From contig NC_133570.1 in assembly GCF_048773025.1 (NCBI RefSeq), positions 24,216,001-24,280,000 on the forward strand: a stretch of DNA of 64,000 bases. Reading direction: 5' to 3'. Every line of letters begins with the position of its first letter. Position 1 is the first letter of the stretch. A program made the position numbers and the translations under genes. Shown here piece after piece: positions 53,985 through 64,000 of this stretch. This DNA comes from Camelus bactrianus (Eukaryota > Chordata > Mammalia > Artiodactyla > Camelidae). The notes below the pieces were generated by a model. The model was given only the letters and a program-made list of their open reading frames with translations. It searched no databases and was not told where the DNA came from.

Positions 53985-56158
53985 GTTATAGGATATTACT
54001 AGATATTGAACTTAGGTAGGTCTCTGTGCTACACAGAAGAAAAAAATTTTTAAGTCAGTCTCCCTCTCTTTCTATATTATATATATATATATTATATATA
54101 TATAGCGGCTACCATATGTAAATCTCAAACTCCCAAATGTATCCCTTTCCACCCCCTTTGCCTGGTAACCATGAGATTGTTTACTATGTACAAGACTGTT
54201 TCTGTATTGTAGATGAGTTCATAGTGTCCTTTTTCTTTCTTTTTCCTTTTTCTTTTTTTTTTTTTTGTTTAGATTCCACATATGAGTGATATCATATGGT
54301 ATTTTTCTCTTTTTGGCTTGCTTCATTTAGAATGATGTTCTCTAGGTCCATCCACATTGCTGCAAATAGCATTTTATTCTTTTTCATGGCAGCGTAGTAT
54401 TCCACTGTATAAAACTACCCCAATTTCTTTACCAGTCATCTGTTGCTATATTTAGGTTGGTTCCATGTCTTGGCTGTTGTATAGTGTGGTGCTGTGAACA
54501 TTAGGGTGGAGGTTTATTTTCACACTGGAGTTCCCTCCAGATATATACCCAGAAGTGGCATTGCTGGTTCATGTGGTAAGTCTGTTTTTAGTTTTTTGAG
54601 GAATTTGCATACTGTTTTCCATCATGGCTTCACCAAACTACATTTCCTAGCAACAGTGTAGGAGGCTTCCTTTTTCTCCACACTCTCTCCAGCGTTTATC
54701 ATTTACGATGGCCATTCTGACGAGCTTGAGGTGATACCTCATTAGAGGTTTGATTTGCGTTTCTCTGATAATTAGAGATACTGAGCATTTTTCCATGTGC
54801 CTACTGACCATTTGTATGTCTTCATTGGAGCAATGCATGTTTGGATCTTCTGCCCATTTTTGGATTGGGTTCTTTGTGTTTTGTTATTATATCGCATGAG
54901 CTGTTTCTATATTCGGGAAAATCAGCCTTTGTCAAATACTTTCTCCCATCCTGTAGGTTGTCATTTAATTTTGCTTATGGTTTCATTTGCTGTGGAGAAG
55001 CTTGTAAGTTCAGTTAGGTCCCGTTTGTTTATTTTTACTTTTATTTCTATTGCTTGGGTAGAGTGCTGTAGGAAAATATTGCTGAGAAGTATGTGAAATA
55101 ATGTTTTGCTTATATTTTCTTCTAAGAGACTTGTATTGTGTTGTCTTCTACTTGAGTCTTTAAACCATTTTGCATTTGTTTTTGTGTATGATGTGCGGGA
55201 GTATTCTAACTTCATTGATATGCGTGCAGCTGTCCAGTTTTGCCTACACCATTCGCTGAAGCTAAAGTCGTCTTCACTCCATGGCATGTTCTTGCCTCCT
55301 TTGTCCAAGATGAATTGACCGAATGTTTGTGGGTTTATTTCTGGGCTCTCTATTCTGTTCCATTGATCTGTAGGTCTGTTTTTGTACCAATGTCATGCTG
55401 GTTTGATTGTAGCTCTGTAGTAGTGTCTCAAGTCGGGGAGGTTATTCCTTCTGCTTCATTCTTTTTCTTCAGTAATGCTTTGGTCATTCTGGGTCTTTAG
55501 TGATTTTGTATGAAGTTTAAGATGATATGTCCTAATTTTGTGAAAAATGTCCTGGGTGATTTGCTAAGAATCTGTAGTTTGCTCTGGGTAGTATGGCCAT
55601 TTTCATAATATTAATTTTTCCAATGCAAGAACCTGGGCTATCTTTGCATTTCTCTAGGTAATCTTTTAATTTCCTTAGTCAGTGTTTTCTAGGTCTCCGC
55701 ATATAAGCCTTTCACTTCCTACGTCAGATTTATTCCTGAGTCTTAATTTTTTGGATGCAATTTTAAAAGGGATTATTACTTTCATTTATCGAAAAGCCAC
55801 TGATTTCTGTATGTTGATGTTGTATTCTGCTATGTTGCTGCATTCTTTTATTAGCTCTAGTCATTTTTGTGCGTCCCCTTTAGGATTTTCCGCATATAGT
55901 ATTATGTCATGCACATATAGTGACAATTTTACCTCTTGTCTTCCAATTTGGATGTCTTTTATATCTTTTTCTTGTCTAATTGCTCTACTAGGACTTCCAA
56001 AGTATATTGAACAGAAGTGGTGAGAGTGGGCATCCTTGTGTTGTTGCAGATTTTAGCAGACAGGCTTTCAGCTTTTCATTGTAGGTTATTATGGTGGCTG
56101 TAGGGATGTTATAAATGGTTTTTATTATGTTAAGATATTTTTCCTCAATTTGACTTTG
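53985..56158 (-). mobile_element. L1-B: 3' UTR and ORF2 fragment, antisense, fused to GC-rich array B
   Basis: Starting on the plus strand it shows 3'-UTR complement ('gatattgaacttaggtaggt', 'tctctgtgctacacagaaga'), then ORF2 complement to 'gactttggtaag' at about 56162, and at once the array text 'gccaggggctcggtgtggtc'. Minus-strand frames encode ORF2 pieces such as EEKYLNIIKTIYNIPTATII. Frame changes are present. A TA-rich tract lies at 54075-54105. Confidence 0.88.
54075..54105. repeat. (TA)n tract
   Basis: Runs of TATATA broken by TTA lie within the L1-B 3' UTR. Confidence 0.8.
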
Positions 56159-56890
56159 GTAAGGCCAGGGGCTCGGTGTGGTCAGGGGGCTGGGAGGATG
56201 GCAGCAGCAGTAGCGGTGGCGGGAGGAGGAGGGGGCTACCCCTTGCCAGCCAGTCATTTGCTCACATCTCATCTGCAGTTTGACCTGGGGGCGGCCTCTG
56301 CTGCCCCAGGTTCATCTTTTGGTCTTACTGCTCCCTGGAGCCCCGGCTGGTCCAGTGAGGGAGCTGGGGTGCAGGCAGTTGTGGCAGCTGTGGAAGCGGG
56401 ATAAGGGAGGTACCCTGTGTGAGCCTGTGAATTTGCTCCCAACTCCTTGTGCCCTGCCCTGGGGGCGGTGTCTGCTGCCCCAGGTCGAATGGAGGCACAT
56501 CCCCAGGTCAGCGATTTCGGGATCCTTTCGCAGTTTGGTCAGGGAGTAGTGGCTGCTGAGGCGGAAGGGGGACTGCCAGGTGTGAGCCCCTGGATTTGTC
56601 CCCATGTCCCCTTAGCCCTGGCTGGACTGGGGCATCTTCTTCCCCCCGTTAGAGGGACACGCATTTGGTGGTTAGCTTGCTCCTGGGAGGCCTGCGGGGT
56701 GTGGTCAGGGGTCGAGTCATCGGTGGTGGCCGCAGCAGCTGTGAGGAAAGAAGGCCTTGCCCCAGATGTTCTTGGTGGGCTTGCTCCCACCTCCCCTGCA
56801 GCCTGGCCTGGTGGCGCCCTCTACCGCCCCAGGTTCCTGGGACGCAGGGTAGGGGTCAGCCTGCTCCTGGGAGGCGGGCTTCTTGAAGTG
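56159..56890. repeat. GC-rich tandem array B (about four units of 165-187 bp)
   Basis: The landmarks are those of array A (GGTGTGGTCAGGG, GGAGGCCTGCGG, ATTTGCTCCCA, CTGCCCCAGG). The CCCCAGG-type block recurs near 56301, 56473, 56638 (degenerate) and 56825. Arrays A and B are related over their whole length by eye but visibly diverged. Confidence 0.85.
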
Positions 56891-56926
56891 TGAGTAGAGA
56901 CAGCAGGAAATGGAAGCAAATGCCTG

Positions 56927-57180
56927 CTGTCGGGTGGGGCAGCCCCAGTCCAGCCGTGGCATCCGCCGCTACGGCCACCGCCGCTGCCGCTTCGCCTCCC
57001 TGACCACACCGCGCCTGCCTCCCAGGAGCAGGCTGACAGGGAGGGATTCTTTCCAGGAAGCTGGGGTAGCAGAGGCTGCTCCATGCCAGGCAGCGGGGGA
57101 GATGGTAGCAAGTCGACTGGCTCTCCCAGGGCAGCCTCCTCCGCCCGCTGCCGTCGCTGCTGCTTCCTGCTGTCCATCCC
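56927..57180. repeat. Inverted units of the same GC-rich array
   Basis: Here the complement carries the unit: read backwards the order is GGCTGCCCTGGGAGAGCCAG, TTGCTACCATCTCCCCCGCT, AGCCTCTGCTACCCCAG, CAGCCTGCTCCTGGGAGGCA and GCGGTGTGGTCAGGGAGGCG. So about 1.5 units point opposite to array B, forming a large imperfect inverted repeat centred near 56900. Confidence 0.8.
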
Positions 57181-58450
57181 TGGGTCGGGCTGCACCCTCC
57201 CACCCGGCAGCACCATCAACCACACAGAGCCCACTGGCGAGCGGTGTGCAGCCCGGGACCACCCTGACCCATGGGCTCAGACGAGACACTGGACGTGGGG
57301 GTTAGAGGGGACGGGAGTGGGGCAGGGCGCCCAGGCAGGATTTGGAACGGCCTCTAGCCCCACCCCCCAGGCCCGGGAGCCTGGGACACAAGGCTGTGTG
57401 CCCGCAAGCTGCCTGGGATCCCTGTCTGGCGGTTGACACCCTGGTGATCGGAGCCCGGACGGCCCCGCCCCCGTTAGGTGAAAGGTGAGGGGTGAGGGGG
57501 GCAGCTGGGTTAGGGGTGCACTACAGTTGTTGGGGATCCCACGGTGAAGGGGGACAGGCTGAGGGGTGAGGGGGTCGCTAGGAGTGGAAGTGACCCAGTT
57601 GAGGGCCGCTTGGAGTAGGGGGACCCGGCTGAGGGATGGGGGTAATCCCGGGGTGAAGGGTGAGGGGACTATCTCTGTAAGGTGGGGGACCTGGGGTGAG
57701 GCATGAGAGGTCAGCTTGATTTGTGGGGGCTGTAGCTTAGGACCTAGTGGGGCACAGTCTGGGGGCGGGGACTTCGGTGTGAGGAGAAGGAGGCTTGTCT
57801 TTGTGCGATCATTTGGGGACCAGGCCTGGCCGGGGCTGGGGAGGCAGTGACTGAGTTGGGGGTGGCGAGCAGGGGGTGTGGGCCTGGGGGTGGTGGGCCT
57901 TGGGGTGTGTGGCCTGGCCTGAACCTGTGGTGATTCTACTTGGGTGCCGGGACCCTGTGAGTGGCAGGGTGGGGGCGTTGGGGTTGGGGGCCTGGCTGGC
58001 CCTGGCCGCGAGGTGGGCCCGCCCCATCGCCCCACCGCCAGGCCCCAGTCGCAGGGACCCTACTGCAGGAGCCCAAGACTGGTGTCCACGCGGAGGGCGG
58101 GAGGGGGAGGGGAGCGCACCGACGCGCACGTGCGCGGACGCGGGAGCGCGCGCAGAGCATGTGGACGCTGGGCGGGAGCCGGGTGCTCCTGAACCAGCTC
58201 CCAGAGGAGGAATGCACCTGGGGCCTGGGCCACCAGCCGCTTGCTGTCGCTTCTGCTGCTGTCGCCAAGCAGGTAAGGGGGCGCTGGTCAGGGCGAGCAG
58301 GTCGAGGAGTCGGCAGGTGAGGCCTGGGCTGTGCAGCTGGGGAGGCGCACAGGGAAGGGTGCGTGGGTGAGGTCCCGGCCGCGCGTCCCGTTAGGGCCCT
58401 AAGGCAGGTCCCAGGCCCGCCGCCCCAGTTGTTTAGCAGTCACTGAACCC
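57180..58450. promoter_or_regulatory. CpG-rich island with G-rich tracts, possible promoter
   Basis: CpG is frequent, above all at 58000-58180 and 58370-58430 (for example GCGCACGTGCGCGGACGCGG and GGGAGCGCGCGCAGAGC), in contrast with the CpG-poor surroundings. A palindromic GCACGTGC (E-box type) lies at about 58126. No TATA box is seen. 57470-57870 is a purine-rich, GGGG-dense stretch with repeated GGGGTGAGGGG. By composition this looks like a housekeeping-type promoter, but no transcript is known to me. Confidence 0.5.
58159..58272 (+). other. Candidate first coding exon, unrecognised
   Basis: The first ATG after the CpG peak opens 38 codons (MWTLGGSRVLLNQLPEEECT, then WGLGHQPLAVASAAVAKQ) ending exactly at CAG followed by 'gtaagg', a strong donor match. 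I do not recognise the peptide. No second exon can be assigned downstream, where L1 begins at about 58690. It could be a real first exon, a duplicated first exon of another gene, or chance. Confidence 0.3.
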
Positions 58451-58689
58451 CACGTCTTTCTTGGCCGCCACTGATACAGGGGTTTGGGAAAGTTGGAGCA
58501 GCCCTGGGAGATGGGAGGGCGCTGGACTGGCCCTCAGGCCGTGGCCTTCCCGCGTAAGTGGACCTGCCCTGGGAGCGGAGGCCGCCCCAGACCCTGTGGG
58601 ACACAGGCGAGCTGGGGCAGAATAACGGGCGAGGCCTGGGCCTTTGGGAGCTTGTTGGCCTGCTCCCGAGATCAAAAGCTTTTGACAAG

Positions 58690-59496
58690 TGTGTTTTTAG
58701 TCTTTTGAGGAATCTCCCTCCTGCTTTCCACAGTGGCTGCACAAAACTACATTTCCACCAACAGTGTAGGAGGCTTCCTTTTCTCCACAGCCTCTCCAGC
58801 ATTTATCCTTTGTGGACTTTCGAATGAAGGCCTTTCTGACTGGTGTGAGATGATACCTCATTGTAGTTTTGACTTGTATTTGTTTGATAATTAGCAACCT
58901 TGAGCCTTTTTTCATGTGCCTGGTGGACATTTGTATGTCTTCATTGGAGAAATGCTGGTTTAGATTTTCTGTCCATTTTTGGATTGAGTTGTTGTTTGGT
59001 TATTCAGTTGTATGAGCTGTTTCTGTATTCTGGAAATTAACCCCTTGTCAGTGTCATCTTTTGCAAATATTTTCTCCCTTCTCGTAGGTTGTCCTTCTGT
59101 TTTGCTTATGGTTTTCTTTGCTGTGCAAAAGCTGATAAATTCATTTGTTTGTTTATTTGTGTTTTTATTTCTATTTCTGGAGTAGACTGCCCTAGGACAA
59201 CACTGCTGAGATGTATGTAATATAATGTTTTCCCTATGTTTTCTTCTAAGAGGTGTATAGTGTGTTGTCTTATGTTTAAGTCTTGAAGCCATTTTGAATT
59301 CATTTCTGTGTAGGGTGTGAGGGAGTATTCTGACTTCATTGATTTACATGCAGCTGTCCAGTTTTCCCTACATGCTTTGCTGAAGAGACTGTCTTTACTC
59401 CACTGTATGTTCTTGCCTTCTTTGTCGAAGATGAATTGACTGAATGTTTGTGGGTTTATGTCTGGGCTCTCTATTCTGTTTCGTTGATCTGTATGG
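58690..59496 (-). mobile_element. L1-C: ORF2 fragment, antisense
   Basis: The plus strand reads 'tcttttgaggaatctccctc', 'caacagtgtaggaggcttcc' and 'catgcagctgtccagttttc', the complement of ORF2. Minus-strand frames contain [20 protein letters not shown] and MASRLKHKTTHYTPLRRKHR. Confidence 0.85.
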
Positions 59497-59812
59497 TTTT
59501 TTTTTTTTCTTCCCTCCTTTTCCAGTTTTATTAGGTAGAGTTACTACAGTTCGACTGCACACACACATTATATTGCATGCAGATACATAGATACAGTATA
59601 CTGTACTTTTTTTTAGTTTACATGTACTACTTACTGATTCTGAGAAGAGATTAGGTTTTTAAACTTACATAGTTATTAAAGGAATAAAGCCAACTACAAA
59701 ATAAGAATCAACAGAATATGGTAATCCAGTCATAAAGGACGGTCAGGTGTGCTTACACATGTTCAAGAAGTCAAAATGATAATTAGTACATTGGTGGCCT
59801 TATTATTATTGA
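59497..59812 (-). pseudogene. Retrocopy of an unidentified mRNA 3' UTR
   Basis: The plus strand begins with a T-run (59497-59509). On the minus strand this is an A-tail preceded about 20 bases earlier by AATAAA ('ctacctaataaaactggaaa'). The body is AT-rich, non-L1 and has no frame. It splits two L1 fragments. The parent transcript is not recognised. Confidence 0.55.
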
Positions 59813-59814
59813 TA

Positions 59815-61600
59815 TTATTTTTTAGATTCCTCATATAAATGATGTCGTATGGCATTTTTCTTTCTCTTTCCAGCCCACTTCACTTAGAATGACAGTCTTC
59901 AGGTCCGTCCGTCTGGCTGCAGATGGCATTATTTTCTTTTTGTGTGGCTGAGTAGTGTTCCATTGTATATACGTACCACATCTTCTTTATCCGGTCATCT
60001 GTCAGTGGACATTTGGGGTGTTTCCATGTCTTGGCTGTCGTAAATATTGCTGCTGTGAGCATTGGGGTGCATGTGTCTTTTTGAATTTTATTTTTCTCCA
60101 GATACATGCCCAGCATTGGGATTGCTGGATCCCATGGTAGGTCTATTTTCCTTTTTTTAAGGAACCTCTGTACTGTCCTCCATAGTGGCTGCACCAATCT
60201 AGACTCCACCAACAGTGTGGAAGGGTTCCCTTTTCTCCACAGCCTCTCCAGCATCTGTCATCTGCAGACTTCTCAATGGTGGCCATTCTGGCTGGTGTTA
60301 AGTGATATCACGTTGTAGTTTTGCTGTGCGTTTCTCTGACAAGTAGCGATGCTGAGCATTTTGTCATGTGTCTGGTGGCTGTTTGTATGTCTTCCTTGGA
60401 GAACTGCTTGTTTAGGTCTTCTGCCCGTTTTTGGATTGGGTTGCTTGTTTCTTTGATATTAAGATATATGAGCTATTTGTAGATTTTGGAAATTAGTCTC
60501 AGTCACATCATTTGCAAAGATTTTCTCCCATTTTGTAGGTTGTCTTTTCGTTTTGTTGATGGTGTCCTTAGTTGTGCAAAAGCTTTGAAGTTTAATTAGA
60601 TCCCATCTGTTTGTTTTTGCTTTTATTTCCAATACTTCAGGAGCTGGTTCAAAAAATGTCTTTCTGTAATGTATGTCCGCGAGTGTTGTGCCTATTTTTT
60701 GCTCTAGGAGTTTTACAGTATCTGGTGTTACTTTGAGGTCTTTTATCCATTTTGAGTTTATTTTTGTACATGGTGGAAGAGAATGTTCTAATTTCAGTCT
60801 TTTACAGGTAGCTGTCCAGTTTCCCCAGCACCACTTATTGAAAAGACTGTCTTTTCTCCATTGTATATTCTTGCCTCCTTTGTCGTGGATTAATTGACCA
60901 TAAGTGGGTGGGTTTATTTCTGGACTTTCTATGCTGTTTCATTGGTCTATGTGTCTGTTTTTGTGCCAGTACCATACTGTTGATTGCTGTAGCTTTGTAG
61001 TATAGTCTGAAGTCAGGGAGCATGATTCCCCCAATTCTGTTCTTTTTCAAGATTGTTTTGACTATTTGGGGTCTTTTGTGTTTCCATACAAGGTTTAACG
61101 TTTCTTGTTCCAGCTCTGTGAAAAATGTCATTGGTAATTTGATGGGGACTGTATTGAATCTGTATATTGCCTTGCGCAGTACGGCACTGAGGCCATTCTT
61201 TCTTCAAACGTTTTATTTATTACCCCTACTTTCTCCAGGTGCTCCAGTTCTACATGTATTAGTCTGCCTGCAGTTACCACACAGCTCGCTGTCGTGCTGT
61301 TATTTAGTTTTCTTTCTTTGCGTTTCCTTTTGGGTATGTTTCTATTATCATGCCATCAAATTTATCAGTATTTTTTCCTGCAGTTTCTAATCTGCTGTTG
61401 ATACCATCCTGTGAATTTTTCATCTTAGATACTGTATTTTTCACCTCTAGAGGTTTGCTTTGAATTTTTCTTATATGTTCTATGTGTTTACTTGGCATGG
61501 TTAATATTTTTCTATCAGTAACATATGGAATATGGTTATAATAGCTGTTCAGGGTCCCTTTTGAATAATTTTTTAGTGTAAAGCCATACATGCTATTTCT
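59815..61600 (-). mobile_element. L1-D: ORF2 then 5'-region fragment, antisense
   Basis: The complement encodes the ORF2 C-terminus (DLPWDPAIPMLGMYLEKNKI, TAAIFTTAKTWKHPKCPLTD) and further upstream ORF2 ([20 protein letters not shown]). Near 61200 it jumps to ORF1-region text (KMKNSQDGINSRLETAGKNT), so a large internal part of ORF2 is missing. Confidence 0.88.
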
Positions 61601-62254
61601 AGTTCAGTTTCTTTTCTTTAAGTGTAAAGAATTGTGTAACACAGGCAAAATTATTTAAGTCAATACTCTTTTTAAGAATTTCACATGTTCTGATTCCTTC
61701 CATTGCCCATCACCCCATCACCTTTGCTCCTCCAATGTTTGAGTCGTAATCTTCAGGAAAGCCCTTTAGAAAAGAATTTTTGCTCAGTCAGCAGTTGTCA
61801 CGTCAGTCAGTTCATAATTCTTTCAAAAATTGGCCTTCTTTCATCTCCCGTGGAACATGGACACACTTCAGAAACTCCTCACCTGTAATCTTTGGGATCC
61901 AGTTTCCTCAGCCAGTTTACTTTAGGACTATTAACATATTTGGGGTCAGGGAAGATAGATCTGCCTGGTTCTGAATTTGAGACACTCTCTGAACATGCAT
62001 TGAGTTCAAATCATACTGACTCCTACGCTTATCACACCCTGGAGCAGTACTGATTGTTGGGATGTGCCAGCACCTAAGATACAAGAGCTTGTTAGGTTTC
62101 TCATAGTTTATTTAGCAGCTCTGTCTTGTAGTTCTTTCCCACAGATCTAAGACGTAGTTCTGTGAGGAAAGGAAACCACATAGTTACCCTGTGAGGCATT
62201 TCCAACGGTTTAGGTCTACACAAAAAGCCCCATCAAGTGTTCCTTTTTAAAAAC
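61601..62254 (+). other. Unassigned interval
   Basis: No gene, repeat family or tandem structure is recognised with confidence. Confidence 0.5.
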
Positions 62255-62515
62255 TTGAAGTATAGTCAGTTTACAATGTTGCACTAATGTCTGGTGTGCA
62301 GCGGAATAGGTCAGTCATCTGTATACACACATAGATTCATATTCATGTTCTCTTTCATTATAGGTCACTACAAGTCATTGAATATAGTTCCCTCTGCTGC
62401 ACAGTATAAACTTGCTTTTTATCTCTTTTATGTGTAGTAGTATCTGCAAATCTTGAAGTCCCAATTTATCCCTTCCCACTACCGGTAACCATACATTTGT
62501 TTTTAGTTCTGTTTC
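62255..62515 (-). mobile_element. Artiodactyl L1 3' end, antisense
   Basis: The sequence 'ttgaagtatagtcagtttac', 'tgtctggtgtgcagcggaat', 'attgaatatagttccctctg' and 'cccttcccactaccggtaac' is the complement of an L1 3' UTR. Confidence 0.85.
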
Positions 62516-62554
62516 TATTGATTCATTTTTCTGCTTATTATGGCTACCTTACCT

Positions 62555-62930
62555 CTAACGGTCCTAATAAAATAATGTTGACTGGGTGGCTTAAACAAGA
62601 AATTTATTTTCTCACAGTTCTGGATGCTAGAAGTCCAGGTTAAATAAAGTTCTGGCAGAATTTGGTTTCCCGTGGCCTTTCCTCAGTCTGTGCATGTGGG
62701 GAGAGAGACAGAGACAGAGAGAGAGAGAGACAGAGAGAGACAGAGCACACAAGTTCTAATGTCTCCTTGTCCTCTTAGAAGGATCCCAGTTCCATCAGAT
62801 TAGGGCCTTACGTTTAGGACCTCATTTAATACTAATTACTTCCCCAAAGGTCCAAATACTGTCACATTGGCGATTAAGGCTTTAACAGGAATATTGGGGA
62901 GACACAATCATTCAGTCCACAGTATGGGTG
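62555..62930 (+). mobile_element. Old LTR fragment, probably MaLR (MLT1-like)
   Basis: The text 'actgggtggcttaaacaaga', 'ttctcacagttctggatgct', 'attagggccttacgtttagg' and 'gacacaatcattcagtccac' is that of a widespread old mammalian LTR group. It is a broken solitary fragment with no internal region, of early placental age. A (GA)n tract lies inside. Confidence 0.5.
62697..62748. repeat. (GA)n/(CAGAGA)n simple repeat
   Basis: About 50 bases of GAGAGA and GACAGA repeats lie inside the LTR-like fragment. Confidence 0.9.
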
Positions 62931-63620
62931 CTATGTTTTTTTCTTTCTTTGCATTCCTGGTAATTTTTATTAGAAGTCAAACAATACGAACTTTACTTTA
63001 TTGGGTGCCAGCTATTTTTATGTTCTTCTCAATATCCTTAAGCTTTGTTCTGGGATGCAGTTAAGTCATTTGGAGACAGTTCGATATTTTTGAAGCTTTC
63101 TTTTAAACTCTGTTAGCGCTACACCAGAGAAACCTTTAGTTCAGGGCTCATTTTGCTCCCCTCCTGGGGCAGTAACCTCCTTAGTGCGTCATACAATGTT
63201 CTGGGGACTGTGAGGTGTTGTACTCTGGCGGGGGTGGGGGGGATGTTTCTGGCCCTGCGTGAGCTCCAGGAATTGTTCCTTCTGCTCCTTTTAGGTGGTT
63301 CTTTCTTTGATTTTCGGTAGTTTCTTCATTCCTGTGCACTGATTAGTACTGGGTTGCAGATTTTTGAAACTTTTTCTCTGTAGCACCATCTCCTCTGCAG
63401 GACTTTGCTCGGTGAGTTCTAGGTGCCTTGGACTCCATAGACTCACAAAAGCACCTCCTCAATTAAGGGAGGCCACCAGGCTCTATCTGGGTTCCCCCTT
63501 CCTGTACTGGGGCTGGAAACGCACTTTAAGCAGTGAGTCAGGGCAGTGGTCAGGCTCATTCTCATTTGTTTCTCATTACTCAGGAGTCCTAGTCCTGTAC
63601 TGCCTGATGTCCAGTGACTG
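62930..63620 (-). mobile_element. Old L1 5'-region fragment, antisense
   Basis: The sequence 'ttttattagaagtcaaacaa', 'agctttgttctgggatgcag', 'ttaagtcatttggagacagt' and 'ttccttctgctccttttagg' matches the complement of the upstream region of old L1 elements. Confidence 0.65.
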
Positions 63621-64000
63621 AAAAATGGTCATTTATATATGTGTATATATATATATATTTTTTTTTTTTTAAATTTTTTGCAGGATTATGTTTTTAGCTT
63701 TTTCAAGTGATCCTTGCCTGTTTGAGCATGAAAATTTCTTTTAGAATCAAGGCAAGTTCTTCCCGGTGTTATCTTCAGCTTCGTCTCTCCCTATAGAAGA
63801 TGCTTATGACCTTCGAATGCTGAGATGACTGAACTGAATGAAATGCTCCTGCTTATGAGGTCTAATTATGTGTGAAAAAGGGATGTTTGGCTATTTGTGG
63901 ATTTGGCCACCTGATTCTGATAGTTCTTAAAAGATAACTTAATAAATAGTATTTTTGTATATTAAACATTTTTTACATATAGTGCTTCAGAAGGCCACTC
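63621..64000 (+). other. Unassigned AT-rich end of window
   Basis: A (TA)n/(T)n tract lies at 63636-63672. I recognise nothing else. Confidence 0.5.

Noticed and set aside
57277-58035. 252-codon Pro-rich open frame on the minus strand
   Set aside because: It is the complement of the G-rich degenerate repeat; composition alone explains the missing stops.

Overview
This window is mammalian nuclear DNA, almost certainly from a camelid (camel, llama or alpaca). The evidence is two copies of the camelid tRNA-derived SINE (about 13030 and 31597, both on the minus strand), many L1 3' ends of the artiodactyl type, and the usual old mammalian repeats (MIR, L2, MER5A, hAT-Charlie, L1M). I see no intact protein-coding gene.

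The main content is a mosaic of four decayed, intron-containing pieces of unrelated host genes, lying end to end. (1) 1-26.5 kb: the 3' part of a DYRK1A copy, with seven exons from the kinase ATP-binding region to the C-terminus plus much of the 3' UTR. (2) 26.5-39.4 kb: an internal piece of HERC2, with eight exons from the end of the second RCC1-like domain onward and some exons missing where an L1 now lies. (3) 39.8-46.8 kb: an internal piece of IGF1R, with five exons covering fibronectin-III repeats and the alpha/beta cleavage region. (4) 49.3-50.5 kb: two exons of a peptidylarginine deiminase, closest to PADI3, on the opposite strand. Pieces 1-3 all lie on the plus strand with exons in parental order and splice sites mostly recognisable, so they came from DNA-level duplication, not retroposition. 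Each carries stop codons, frameshifts or damaged splice sites.

From 51.1 kb to the end the window is mostly repeats. Two GC-rich arrays with a 165-187 bp period (53.3 and 56.2 kb) are each fused to an antisense L1 ORF2 fragment at the same L1 position, so they look like two copies of a composite element. Next to the second array is a CpG-rich stretch (57.2-58.5 kb) holding one unassigned candidate first exon. More antisense L1, a 3'-UTR retrocopy and an old MaLR-type LTR fragment follow.

The gene pieces cannot work as a pathway here. They are duplicated relics gathered in an L1-rich acceptor region, as is typical of pericentromeric, subtelomeric or sex-chromosome DNA; which of these it is cannot be told from the sequence.
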